A model generated the notes under the pieces. That model was not told the origin of the DNA, did not search any database, and saw nothing but the letters and a program-made list of their open reading frames with translations. From the NCBI GenBank assembly GCA_017542465.1, contig JAFXXB010000012.1:1-64000 (forward strand): a DNA stretch of 64,000 bases, read 5' to 3'. The DNA comes from Bacilli bacterium. GTDB taxonomy: Bacteria > Bacillota_I > Bacilli_A > RF39 > UBA660. Shown one piece after another: positions 15,670-24,241 of the stretch (positions within the stretch are counted from its first letter, which is position 1; each line of letters opens with the position of its first letter). Position numbers and translations under genes: made by a program.

Positions 15670-18600
15670 ATTATATATTCTAATTATTATTTTGCTATTA
15701 ACTCCTATTGTTACTTTTGCAAGAAGTGCGTCAAATATTACTTTGGGTGATTCATTTAAAGGTAGTATTAGTGTAGGAAGTGGTTATTCTCCTAATTATT
15801 CACCTTTAACATTTACATATGTAACACATCAAATGTCATTTGAAAGTGAAGATAAATCAAAGGCAGGACAAGCTTTCTGCGTATATCCTGGTTTATCGGC
15901 TCAAAATGTTAATGAAGTTTATTGTAGCCCAATAATTCCTAGAGAATGGCCTCAAGTATATTATGTTACTTATAATTATTGGGATACATTAAAAAATGAT
16001 AGGGATTTAGCTGACTTTGTAATGAGAACAGCTGGTGTTTTTGATAGAGCACATATGAGAAATGTTCAAAATTGGTATTTTTGTAATGGAGACGATGGCT
16101 GTATTAAGGAGTTGCAAAAACAACAAGAAGCAGATAAACAAAGTAGTACTGCAAATCTAGAAAATAATATTGTTGAAGGTGCTTTTATTGCTTCGCATCA
16201 AGTATTGGTTCAAGGGCCACCTTATACAATGAATGATGGTATATTTAGGGATAAAAATGGTGGAAGTACCGTTCAACGTGGTGTTCCTATATTAAAAGAA
16301 GCTTGGGATGCAAGAAGTCAGACTGAAAACTGGTCTATTCCAGATTATGTAACGTCAACTGCTCAAGGAGATATGGGGAGTGCAATTAAAGGTGCTAATT
16401 TTACTTTATCTCCTTCAGCAGTTCAATCTAATACTCCTAAAGTAGCTTATTATGATATTACATCAAATGACGGACTTAATGTTGGTGACATTTGTGTAAA
16501 AGCTATAAATGGTAATGCTAGTGTAGATTATTGGGATGGAGTCAATGGTCGAATTATGGTAACCGCTGATGCTAATTGTAAATCTAAAGTAAGAATTACA
16601 AGAGGGACTTGTTCTTCAGGAAGTGGTGGAACTCCAGTTACTCCTAGACCATATACTTGCCCAAATAATACAAAGAAATGTAAGAAAACTGTTCCAACAT
16701 ATAAGACTGTACAAGAATGTAATGGGACTTGGAGAAAGTATAATTCTAGCTGTCAATCATCAAAGGATTCATATTGCCCAACATATTGTGATGGTGAATT
16801 AGTTAATAATCAAGTCGAAAGTGGTTCAAAGACAATTTATAACTGTATTGGACAAAATATGTCTTGTAGTGTAGGTGGAACTGGATGGACAGAGGCCGCC
16901 TCAAATGAAGATAAAGAATTCGACCTATCTAGTAATTATGCAACAGAACCAAATGAATTAAACTTTGAAGGTTATAAAGGCGAATATAACGATGATATCG
17001 AAAATGGAATTGTTAAAACAGTTCAAACAACTGACACAAGAAATGATTTACAATTATATTGGTGTGAGATTGGTGGTCAAAATGCACAAAGTTATATTGT
17101 TGTAGTTGATGGCGGCTCAAGAGATGACGATTTTGTATTAAAAGTTAATTGTGATAATTGTTGTGATACTGTTGAACACTCTAGTGTTGTTGATGTATCA
17201 AATATTCATAATTGTTGTGAAGATGGTGTTGAATCATTTGCTAAACAAGCAGCCTTAGATGAATTATTCTGTACAGATCCTACTTTAAAGGTTGATGGAT
17301 TTAAAGCAAAGTGTAATACAGATGATTATAGAGATGGTGCAGATATTAATACATATTGTAAACAATATTGTAGTGAAACAATAGTATATAAGATACCTCC
17401 TCCAACAAGAGCAAAGGCTGATGCTTATTTCTGGTTTGCAAAAAATAATATTAATGTAGATACAAATGAACCTACTTTGAGTGATTCATTTACAGGTCCT
17501 ATATTCCAAAAATATAAGAGATGTAGAACTTTGATATCTTATGATAAATTTAATTCTGATTATAAAACAATAGCTACAGGTATAAATAATGCATATACTA
17601 ACTATCAAGAGAAAATGGCATATGTTAAATTATGGGAAAAATTAAGAGATAAGGCAACTGATAGCGCCGCTACGGCTTCGTCTGATGCAAAAACAACATT
17701 GAGTGATGTTGGTATTTCATGTTCTTATACCATTGAAACTTCTTATAGAACATGGCATTCTAAATGGGAGGGAACTTATTCCTGTCCAACTGCAACAAAT
17801 CCTCGTAAAACATGTGATTGTAGTTTAACTACGAATCCAGGAGCACATGCTGGATGTAGCGATAATGGTGAATGGAAAAGAGACGGAAATGGTTCAAAAT
17901 CATTCTCTAAAGAATCTACTGTAAGTGGAGATACGGTTAGAGTTTATAATGAATCAACCGAGGTAAATAATTATAAATTTAAATCTTATGGAACTAATGA
18001 AGGTGATTGGTCACCTAAGCTTATTAATAAGGATAATAAACTAAATGTAAGTAGATATGCATACAATTCTTCGGATATTGATAATTTCAAGAAGAAAGTT
18101 GATAATGCAAAAAGTGATTTGGCAACAGAAACCAAAAATGCAATGAATGATGAAACTTGGTGTGAAGGTGATTCATGTATAATTAAAAAAAGAATATTTA
18201 ATGATGAATGTTCTGGTTCTGTTCCTGCATATGATACTGAAGATCCTAGTAATAGAATATCTAGACTATATGGTGAAGCTGATAATGCAAAAGCATTGTA
18301 TAGTTCGTATGTTAATCAATTGAAAGATATTCAAATTAAACATGATGATTGTGGTGGAGCATTTAGTAATGGAACAGTTAATACTGAAACAATAAGAAAT
18401 AGAATATCATTTAATCAAGAACCTGATATGACATTCCATTATTATCAAGAATATATGGATGATGAAACTAAACAAATTAATGGACAATTAATTGAGGTAC
18501 CATTCTATCCTTCTGATATAAATGGTAATAAATATACTGGTGCTGATAATAAACATTGTATTTATGAAACTAAAACAGGTGCTTCATTCGACGATCCTGA

Positions 18601-19759
18601 TTGGTCTAGATGGGATGTTACAGGTTACCAAGATAATCATTATTCAAAAGCTGATTGGGACCCAAATGATCCAAGGAAAAATAATATAAATCTTAAATTT
18701 ATTGATATGTATAATTACAGTACAGATCAATTGACATATGAAACATTAAACGCATCATTTACTGGTAGTGCTCCTAGATACAGAGCTGATAAGAAATACA
18801 CTACGGATGCTGTAAAACGAATGACATGTAGATGGTCGGACGACAAGACAACAAAAACTTATAATTTGATTCCAAATGGTTTGGTTGTTAAGGATTATTC
18901 CATTACTACGGATGATATAAAGAATCTTGGAAGAAGTTATATTGGTCGTACGGGAACATATACAGCTATGAAGACAGTGCGTGTAGGTAGAATGGAAGTA
19001 TACTATACATTGAAAAATATAGGTGATCCATTTGAAGATTTAATTCAACAAGCTGCTCCTTCGTGTTCTGATAGATATGATTTAGCTATTGATGGGGAAC
19101 CTACTAATCTAACTTGTTATATTGAAGTAGAAGATAATGGCTGGACTATTTATGATTGTCCACCAGGATGTCCATCAGAATGTTGCAATACTGGAACTAA
19201 GACATGTGGCGTTGGTGGTAATTGTACTGATGAGTGTTCTTGTGTGGTTCAAAAACAATTATTGGAATATAAGGAAGTTGATGCAGCAAATTTATTCCCA
19301 AATAAAGAATCTGAACAATACAAAGATAACGATGGATATGCATGGAACTGGTATAAAGGACCTAATGGTCAAGAAGTTATGAAGAGAATAACTGATGATG
19401 CCAAAACAGATAAAACATATTCTAAAAACAATATTACATATTCGTTTACATTAAAACCATCTGATATTAGAGCAATTAGAGCATACAACAAAGCAATGAT
19501 TAAGGCTGGTGGATATGGAAGCTTCGATATGGATTGTGGATCTGAAGCTAATAAGGAATATGCTTATGGTGAGACTGTTAAACCGGTTTCAAAATGTAAA
19601 TCTAAGTTTATAACTGCTATATCTGGTGGTGACGAATTAAATTATGGAACAGGAAGACTTAAACTAAATACAAATAATATGGATTTACTAGAAGTCAGAA
19701 GAAAATGGAAAGTATATGAATATGACGATAATGGAAAATTAAAGAACAGTGGTGCATAA
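15659..19759 (+). CDS. giant Cys-rich secreted protein, possible thioester-domain adhesin
   Basis: 1366 residues. A signal peptide (about 1-22, with a hydrophobic LYILIIILLLTPIVTFA core) is followed by an extracellular protein with about 49 Cys, many in short CxC or CC clusters (for example residues near 1155-1195). The N-terminal domain has AFCVYPGL (C74) and GAFIASHQVLVQ (Q181). These are spaced like the Cys and Gln that form the internal thioester of Gram-positive thioester-domain adhesins; the thioester is an inference. No LPxTG motif, sortase tail or C-terminal membrane span is present, so it is either released or held by a partner. Codons such as TCG, ACG, GCG and CGT are more frequent than in neighbouring genes. 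The start overlaps the partner gene. Confidence 0.72.
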   Translation: MKNRLYILIIILLLTPIVTFARSASNITLGDSFKGSISVGSGYSPNYSPLTFTYVTHQMSFESEDKSKAGQAFCVYPGLSAQNVNEVYCSPIIPREWPQVYYVTYNYWDTLKNDRDLADFVMRTAGVFDRAHMRNVQNWYFCNGDDGCIKELQKQQEADKQSSTANLENNIVEGAFIASHQVLVQGPPYTMNDGIFRDKNGGSTVQRGVPILKEAWDARSQTENWSIPDYVTSTAQGDMGSAIKGANFTLSPSAVQSNTPKVAYYDITSNDGLNVGDICVKAINGNASVDYWDGVNGRIMVTADANCKSKVRITRGTCSSGSGGTPVTPRPYTCPNNTKKCKKTVPTYKTVQECNGTWRKYNSSCQSSKDSYCPTYCDGELVNNQVESGSKTIYNCIGQNMSCSVGGTGWTEAASNEDKEFDLSSNYATEPNELNFEGYKGEYNDDIENGIVKTVQTTDTRNDLQLYWCEIGGQNAQSYIVVVDGGSRDDDFVLKVNCDNCCDTVEHSSVVDVSNIHNCCEDGVESFAKQAALDELFCTDPTLKVDGFKAKCNTDDYRDGADINTYCKQYCSETIVYKIPPPTRAKADAYFWFAKNNINVDTNEPTLSDSFTGPIFQKYKRCRTLISYDKFNSDYKTIATGINNAYTNYQEKMAYVKLWEKLRDKATDSAATASSDAKTTLSDVGISCSYTIETSYRTWHSKWEGTYSCPTATNPRKTCDCSLTTNPGAHAGCSDNGEWKRDGNGSKSFSKESTVSGDTVRVYNESTEVNNYKFKSYGTNEGDWSPKLINKDNKLNVSRYAYNSSDIDNFKKKVDNAKSDLATETKNAMNDETWCEGDSCIIKKRIFNDECSGSVPAYDTEDPSNRISRLYGEADNAKALYSSYVNQLKDIQIKHDDCGGAFSNGTVNTETIRNRISFNQEPDMTFHYYQEYMDDETKQINGQLIEVPFYPSDINGNKYTGADNKHCIYETKTGASFDDPDWSRWDVTGYQDNHYSKADWDPNDPRKNNINLKFIDMYNYSTDQLTYETLNASFTGSAPRYRADKKYTTDAVKRMTCRWSDDKTTKTYNLIPNGLVVKDYSITTDDIKNLGRSYIGRTGTYTAMKTVRVGRMEVYYTLKNIGDPFEDLIQQAAPSCSDRYDLAIDGEPTNLTCYIEVEDNGWTIYDCPPGCPSECCNTGTKTCGVGGNCTDECSCVVQKQLLEYKEVDAANLFPNKESEQYKDNDGYAWNWYKGPNGQEVMKRITDDAKTDKTYSKNNITYSFTLKPSDIRAIRAYNKAMIKAGGYGSFDMDCGSEANKEYAYGETVKPVSKCKSKFITAISGGDELNYGTGRLKLNTNNMDLLEVRRKWKVYEYDDNGKLKNSGA

Positions 19760-19775
19760 CCACTTTTCTTTTTTT
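19748..19775 (+). terminator. intrinsic terminator
   Basis: AGTGGT (19748-19753) pairs with ACCACT (19759-19764), followed by a T-rich run. The stop codon of the giant gene lies in the loop and right arm. Confidence 0.7.
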
Positions 19776-19776
19776 A

Positions 19777-19785
19777 TGATATAAT
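19777..19785 (+). promoter_or_regulatory. extended -10 promoter element of the plsC pair
   Basis: TGATATAAT lies 17 nt before the ATG at 19803, immediately after the terminator tail. Confidence 0.55.
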
Positions 19786-19802
19786 AATGATAGGTGTTTA
19801 AT

Positions 19803-20369
19803 ATGAAGAATAAGATTAAAGAACCTATATTTTATAAGATAATAAGACCATTAGTTAAGATATATACTAATACTTTTATTAGACCTAAATATAAAGGATT
19901 AAATAATATACCTTTAAAGGGTAAAATTATACTTGCTGGTACTCATACAAGTAAGTTAGATCCTTTATTAATAATTAGTTCAACTAAAAGAGTGGTGCAT
20001 TTCTTTGCTAAGAAAGAACTATGGGAATTTCCTAAAAGTATTATATTTAATCATTTAGGATTAATTAAAGTTGATAGACAAAATCATACAACTGATCCTT
20101 TAGGTGAAGGAAAGAAGTATTTAGATGATAATAAAGTAGTATTAATCTTTCCTGAGGGAACTATAGAAAAGGAAAAAGGTAAATCATTACCATATAAAGT
20201 GGGTGCTGTTAAACTAGCATATGAAACAAATACTGAAATAGTTCCTTTTGCTATAAGAAATAATAATAAGGAAATAATATATGGTAAACCATATAAAGTT
20301 ATAACTGATGATTATGATAAAGAATTAGAAATATTAAAACAACATGTGGAGGAATTACGAAATGAATAA
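19803..20369 (+). CDS. 1-acyl-glycerol-3-phosphate acyltransferase-like (PlsC family)
   Basis: 188 residues, a short PlsC-type enzyme. The HX4D catalytic motif is HTSKLDP (about residues 47-53) and the phosphate-binding FPEGT follows near residue 116. PlsC enzymes put the second acyl chain on lysophosphatidic acid at the membrane. Hydrophobicity is modest, as in other soluble-looking members. ATG at 19803 follows TAGGTGTTTAAT; the GTG within it was rejected. The stop overlaps the start of a second PlsC-like gene by 8 bases, so the two are coupled. Confidence 0.85.
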   Translation: MKNKIKEPIFYKIIRPLVKIYTNTFIRPKYKGLNNIPLKGKIILAGTHTSKLDPLLIISSTKRVVHFFAKKELWEFPKSIIFNHLGLIKVDRQNHTTDPLGEGKKYLDDNKVVLIFPEGTIEKEKGKSLPYKVGAVKLAYETNTEIVPFAIRNNNKEIIYGKPYKVITDDYDKELEILKQHVEELRNE

Positions 20370-20973
20370 GATATATAAAATGCCATGGTTATATAGAATA
20401 GGAAGATTTATTCTTGGTCCTATATTTATGTGGTACTATAATCCTAAAGTAATAAACAAAGAAGTGTTAGATACAATTGATGGACCAACTTTAATTGCCG
20501 GTAATCATAAACATTTATATGATCAATGCATGACTATAGTATTAAGTAAGAAGTTTGTTAAGTATATGGCTAAGAAAGAATACTTTGATGATTGGAAAAC
20601 AAGATGGTTCTTTAAAGGTGTAGGCTGTATATCAGTTAATAGACAAGTAAAAGATTCAGGATCAAAAGAAGAAGCTATAGAACATTTAAATAAAGGTGGA
20701 ATAATTGGATTATTTCCTGAAGGAACAAGAAATAAAACAGATAAGTTCTTACTTGATTTTAAATTTGGAACAGTAAGTATGGCACAAAAGACTGATGCAA
20801 CTATTATTCCATTTGGTATAACTGGTGATTATAAGTTTAGATCTAAGAATTTAACTATTAGATATGGTAAACCATTTAAAGTTAATGATATGTCATTAGA
20901 AGATGCTAATGAAAAACTATATAATGCTGTTAAGAAATTAATGGAAGAGAATATAAAAGAAGAGAATAAGTAA
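20362..20973 (+). CDS. second PlsC-family acyltransferase
   Basis: 203 residues. HKHLYDQ (HX4D, about residues 50-56) and LFPEGTRN (about 115-122) show an intact glycerolipid acyltransferase core; YMAKKEYFDDW and GCISVNR are typical family features. With the upstream paralogue it may use different acyl donors or positions; specificity cannot be read. ATG at 20362 follows GGAGG inside the preceding gene. An upstream in-frame GTG overlaps that site. Confidence 0.85.
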   Translation: MNKIYKMPWLYRIGRFILGPIFMWYYNPKVINKEVLDTIDGPTLIAGNHKHLYDQCMTIVLSKKFVKYMAKKEYFDDWKTRWFFKGVGCISVNRQVKDSGSKEEAIEHLNKGGIIGLFPEGTRNKTDKFLLDFKFGTVSMAQKTDATIIPFGITGDYKFRSKNLTIRYGKPFKVNDMSLEDANEKLYNAVKKLMEENIKEENK

Positions 20974-20976
20974 ATG

Positions 20977-20985
20977 TGATATAAT
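20977..20985 (+). promoter_or_regulatory. extended -10 promoter element
   Basis: TGATATAAT, 23 nt before the ATG at 21009. It allows separate transcription of the AMP-ligase gene. Confidence 0.5.
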
Positions 20986-21008
20986 ATATAATATTGGGAG
21001 GATTAAAT

Positions 21009-22781
21009 ATGGGATTATTTGATTTTAGACTTCTAAGTTTTATTGGTATTAAAATACCTCCTAAAGCTCCTTGGAAGAAATATTATGATAGAAAATATAT
21101 GAAGATTAGATTAAGAGATGAAAATATCTATCAATATATGTTAAGAAAGATAGAAAAGCATGGATATATTGATAATATTGCCATGACTTATTTTGGTACT
21201 CATATAACTTATAGACAATTTATTAAGAAGATAGATAAGACTGCAGATAAGTTCTTAAAACTAGGTGTTAAGAAGTTTGATATTGTAACAATATTATCTG
21301 CTAATACGCCTGAAGCAATTATTGCATTCTATGCATTAAATAAAATAGGTGCTGTAGCTAATATGTTGCATCCTTTATTATCACAAAATGAAATAAAGAA
21401 TGCTCTTAATACATATGAAACTAAGTATTTACTTGCATTAGATATAACATTAAAGAATGTTGATGCAATAATAGAACAAACTAAAGTTGAAAGAGTTATT
21501 ATTATGTCTCCAGCTAATTCTATGAATATATTCATGAAGCTTGGATATTTCTTTAAAACATATAAAACTAGATATAAAGGTAAATTAGATAAATATAAAT
21601 ATATGAAGTGGAAGAAGTTTATGAGACTTCCTAGTGAAGATATCTATTATGATAAGACTCCACTTAAAGATGAACCTGCTTTAATCTTACAATCAGGTGG
21701 ATCTACAGGTACACCTAAGGGTATAGTTTTATCTAATGGTAATATGAATGCATCTACTATAGCAGCATTAAATGCCTATCCTGATTTATGTAAGGATGAT
21801 AGAATATTAGGTATTATGCCAATATTCCATGGATTTGGTTTAGAAGTATCTATAAATGATGCTTTCTGTTGTGGAGCTGAAGTAGTTGTTGTTCCAACAT
21901 TTAAAGCTGAAACATTCCATGAATTATTAATTAAACATAAACCTACAGTTCTTGTTGGTGTTCCAACATTATTTGAAGCATTAACTAAAAATGAACATAT
22001 GGATGGTGTAGATTTATCTAGACTTAAATATGTTATAGGCGGAGGAGATACTCTTAATAAAAAGAGAGTAGAATCAATTAATGAATTCTTACATCAACAT
22101 GGATCTCGTACAAACTTTATTCAAGGATATGGATTAACTGAAGCTGTTGCTGCTGCATGTGTAGACTTAAGGGATTTATCTAGACCTGGTACAATAGGTA
22201 TTCCATGGCCTGGTGTTTATTTAGGTATATTTAAACCTAATACTGATGAACAATTACCATATGATGAAGATGGTGAAATATGTATATGTGGACCTACAGT
22301 TATGTTAGGTTACTATAATAATGAAGCTGAAACTAACTTAGCTTTAAGACATCATAGAGATGGTAATATATGGTTACATACAGGTGATATTGGTTCAATG
22401 GATAAAGATGGATTTGTAACATATAAACAAAGATTAAAAAGAATGATTGTTTCATCAGGTTATAATGTATATCCTTCTCAAATTGAAGAAGTACTTGAAA
22501 AACATGAAGCTATTGAAGCAGCATCTGTAATAGGTATACCACATCCATATAAGATGGAAGTACCTAAAGCATTTATAGTACTTAAAAAAGGATATAAACT
22601 TAATGATGAATTAAAAGATGAATTAATTAAATATTGTAAAAAGAATTTAGCTGTTTATTCAGTTCCTAAAGAATATGAAGCATTAGACAAGTTACCTAAA
22701 ACATTAATTGGTAAAGTTGATTTTAAGAAATTAAAAGAACAAGCAGTTAAAGAAATGAGGGAGAAAAGTGGCAAGAATTAA
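21009..22781 (+). CDS. AMP-forming acyl-CoA/acyl-ligase (ANL superfamily)
   Basis: 590 residues, full length for the family. The phosphate loop is SGGSTGTPKG (about 228-237), the adenine motif is FIQGYGLTEA, and HTGDIGSMDKDGF and RLKRMIVSSGYNVYP mark the hinge. GKVDFKKLK near the C-terminus carries the catalytic Lys. It should activate a carboxylic (probably fatty) acid as acyl-AMP and transfer it to CoA or another carrier. Start ATG at 21009 follows GGGAGG; an upstream in-frame TTG overlaps that site. It lies between two acyltransferases and an E2-like acyltransferase, which suggests lipid or acyl-group remodelling (inference). Confidence 0.88.
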   Translation: MGLFDFRLLSFIGIKIPPKAPWKKYYDRKYMKIRLRDENIYQYMLRKIEKHGYIDNIAMTYFGTHITYRQFIKKIDKTADKFLKLGVKKFDIVTILSANTPEAIIAFYALNKIGAVANMLHPLLSQNEIKNALNTYETKYLLALDITLKNVDAIIEQTKVERVIIMSPANSMNIFMKLGYFFKTYKTRYKGKLDKYKYMKWKKFMRLPSEDIYYDKTPLKDEPALILQSGGSTGTPKGIVLSNGNMNASTIAALNAYPDLCKDDRILGIMPIFHGFGLEVSINDAFCCGAEVVVVPTFKAETFHELLIKHKPTVLVGVPTLFEALTKNEHMDGVDLSRLKYVIGGGDTLNKKRVESINEFLHQHGSRTNFIQGYGLTEAVAAACVDLRDLSRPGTIGIPWPGVYLGIFKPNTDEQLPYDEDGEICICGPTVMLGYYNNEAETNLALRHHRDGNIWLHTGDIGSMDKDGFVTYKQRLKRMIVSSGYNVYPSQIEEVLEKHEAIEAASVIGIPHPYKMEVPKAFIVLKKGYKLNDELKDELIKYCKKNLAVYSVPKEYEALDKLPKTLIGKVDFKKLKEQAVKEMREKSGKN

Positions 22782-23616
22782 TTCAAAGAGAATTAAAATA
22801 GGTGGGATGACTCAATTATTAATTGATTTAAAACCTAGAAGATGTGATGCAGATGTATTTATTAATACACCAATAGATGTTACTAATCTTTGTAAATATA
22901 TAGATAAGAGAAAGAAAGCAGGAGATAGAATAACATATTTCCATGCATTCTTACTTGCATTAGCTAAGACTATTTATAACAAACCTAAATTAAATAGATA
23001 TGTTAAAAATAGACATATGTATGAACATACTAATGTATCTATTTCATTTGTGGCTAAAGTGGAATTTGAAGATGATTCAGAAGAAGTAATGTTAATAATA
23101 GATGTTGCTCCTGATGATAATATTAATACTATCTCTAAAAAGATAGGTGATAAGGTTAAAGAATTAAGAGAGAAGAAAATGGAACTAAAGGGTGCCAATG
23201 GTGTTCTTGATGTGTTAGGTGCTTTACCAAATATAATAAGAGTTCCTTTAATTAATTTCTTAATGTGGACTGATGAAAAAGGATTATTACCTAAGAGTTT
23301 ACAAGAAGATGATTTATATTTTGCATCTGCTATAGTAACAGACTTAGGTACATTTAAATCAGATAGTATTTATCATAATAATACCAACTTTGGTACAGCT
23401 TCATCTATTACATCTATTGGAGAAGTAAAAGATGAAATAAGAATAGTAAATGGTAAACAAGAAACTTATAAAGCTTGTAAGTTTGGCATTAATTTTGACG
23501 AAAGAATAGCTGATGGATTCTATTTAATTAAATCTTTTAAAATATTAGAATATATTTTAAATAATCCTGAAACTCTAGAAGATAGAGCAGATACTAAATA
23601 TGAATTAGATAAATAA
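22768..23616 (+). CDS. 2-oxoacid dehydrogenase E2-type acyltransferase domain, lipoyl domain absent
   Basis: 282 residues matching only the catalytic (CAT-like) domain of E2 acyltransferases: VFINTPIDVTNLCKYI, ITYFHAFLLALAKTI and LNRYVKNR. The last motif is usually DHRxxDG, but here it is FDERIADGFYLIKS, so the catalytic His position is Glu. There is no lipoyl domain or peripheral-subunit-binding domain and no E1/E3 nearby. This is therefore not a pyruvate dehydrogenase subunit. It starts at GTG 22768 behind GAGGGAG, overlapping the AMP-ligase gene by 14 bases, so the two products likely act together. It may acylate another acceptor or be non-catalytic. Confidence 0.78.
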   Translation: MARINSKRIKIGGMTQLLIDLKPRRCDADVFINTPIDVTNLCKYIDKRKKAGDRITYFHAFLLALAKTIYNKPKLNRYVKNRHMYEHTNVSISFVAKVEFEDDSEEVMLIIDVAPDDNINTISKKIGDKVKELREKKMELKGANGVLDVLGALPNIIRVPLINFLMWTDEKGLLPKSLQEDDLYFASAIVTDLGTFKSDSIYHNNTNFGTASSITSIGEVKDEIRIVNGKQETYKACKFGINFDERIADGFYLIKSFKILEYILNNPETLEDRADTKYELDK

Positions 23617-23639
23617 TTATTGTTAATAATTATAATAAT

Positions 23640-23648
23640 TGATATAAT
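23640..23648 (+). promoter_or_regulatory. extended -10-like element just before a terminator
   Basis: TGATATAAT lies only 14 nt upstream of the hairpin at 23662. Transcripts from it would meet the terminator at once and then read into the gene at 23709. It could be an attenuated leader or chance. Confidence 0.3.
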
Positions 23649-23661
23649 GTTGATAGAGAAT

Positions 23662-23692
23662 AAAGAGGTTAAAGAATAACCTCTTTTTTATT
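23662..23692 (+). terminator. intrinsic terminator
   Basis: AAAGAGGTTA (23662-23671) pairs with TAACCTCTTT (23677-23686), followed by T. It ends the lipid operon. Confidence 0.8.
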
Positions 23693-23708
23693 TAAATGGT
23701 GATGCAAC

Positions 23709-24239
23709 ATGGATGAAAAACAACTGGTGGTAGATTTAGATAAACTATATCTTGGTATTGAAGAATGTGAAATGTATGTTGATGGACAACTGTGCAATGT
23801 TAAGACATTTTCATTATTCTCTTTAATGAGTAAATTTGAATGTAAAAATGTTAAAAGATATGTACTTGTTAATATGGAAACAGCAGATGAAATAATAATA
23901 AATGAAAATGGATTTGCAGTTAAATATTCATCAAAAAATAAGGATATAAAATCAGTTACTGGCTTAAAACATTTTGAAGAAGCAGTAGATGATTTATTGA
24001 GAGATACAGCACACTTTGTTGAACACATGAAAGGTGGAAAGAGTAGTGTTGAATTCTTTAAAAAAGTTCAATCACATATTGATTATTGTCATAAGAAAAA
24101 ACAACCATCATTTGCAAATCTAGATTGTTTTATGGATATTTTAACAGCAGTACCAAATATGTATACTTTATGTTATGGAAATCCATTAACAGGGCAAAGC
24201 CAATTAGAATGTATTAATGAATTTAGGAAGGAAAGATAA
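23709..24239 (+). CDS. unknown protein coupled to thymidylate synthase
   Basis: 176 residues, soluble, no signal or membrane span. The N-terminal half is mixed alpha/beta (VVDLDKLYLGIEECEMYVDG, KRYVLVNMETADEIIIN). The C-terminal half is helical with several Cys and His (HIDYCHKKKQ, NLDCFMDIL, YTLCYG), though not in a clear zinc-motif spacing. I do not recognise a family. Start ATG follows GGTGAT. The stop is two bases before the thyA-like start, so the two are almost certainly co-translated. Confidence 0.65.
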   Translation: MDEKQLVVDLDKLYLGIEECEMYVDGQLCNVKTFSLFSLMSKFECKNVKRYVLVNMETADEIIINENGFAVKYSSKNKDIKSVTGLKHFEEAVDDLLRDTAHFVEHMKGGKSSVEFFKKVQSHIDYCHKKKQPSFANLDCFMDILTAVPNMYTLCYGNPLTGQSQLECINEFRKER

Positions 24240-24241
24240 AT

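Noticed and set aside
15659-19759. Truncation or frameshift at the C-terminus removing an LPxTG anchor
   Set aside because: The next bases form a terminator directly overlapping the stop, and no frame downstream encodes an anchor.
22768-23616. Pyruvate dehydrogenase E2 subunit
   Set aside because: Lipoyl and subunit-binding domains are missing, no E1 or E3 gene is nearby, and the active-site His is replaced.
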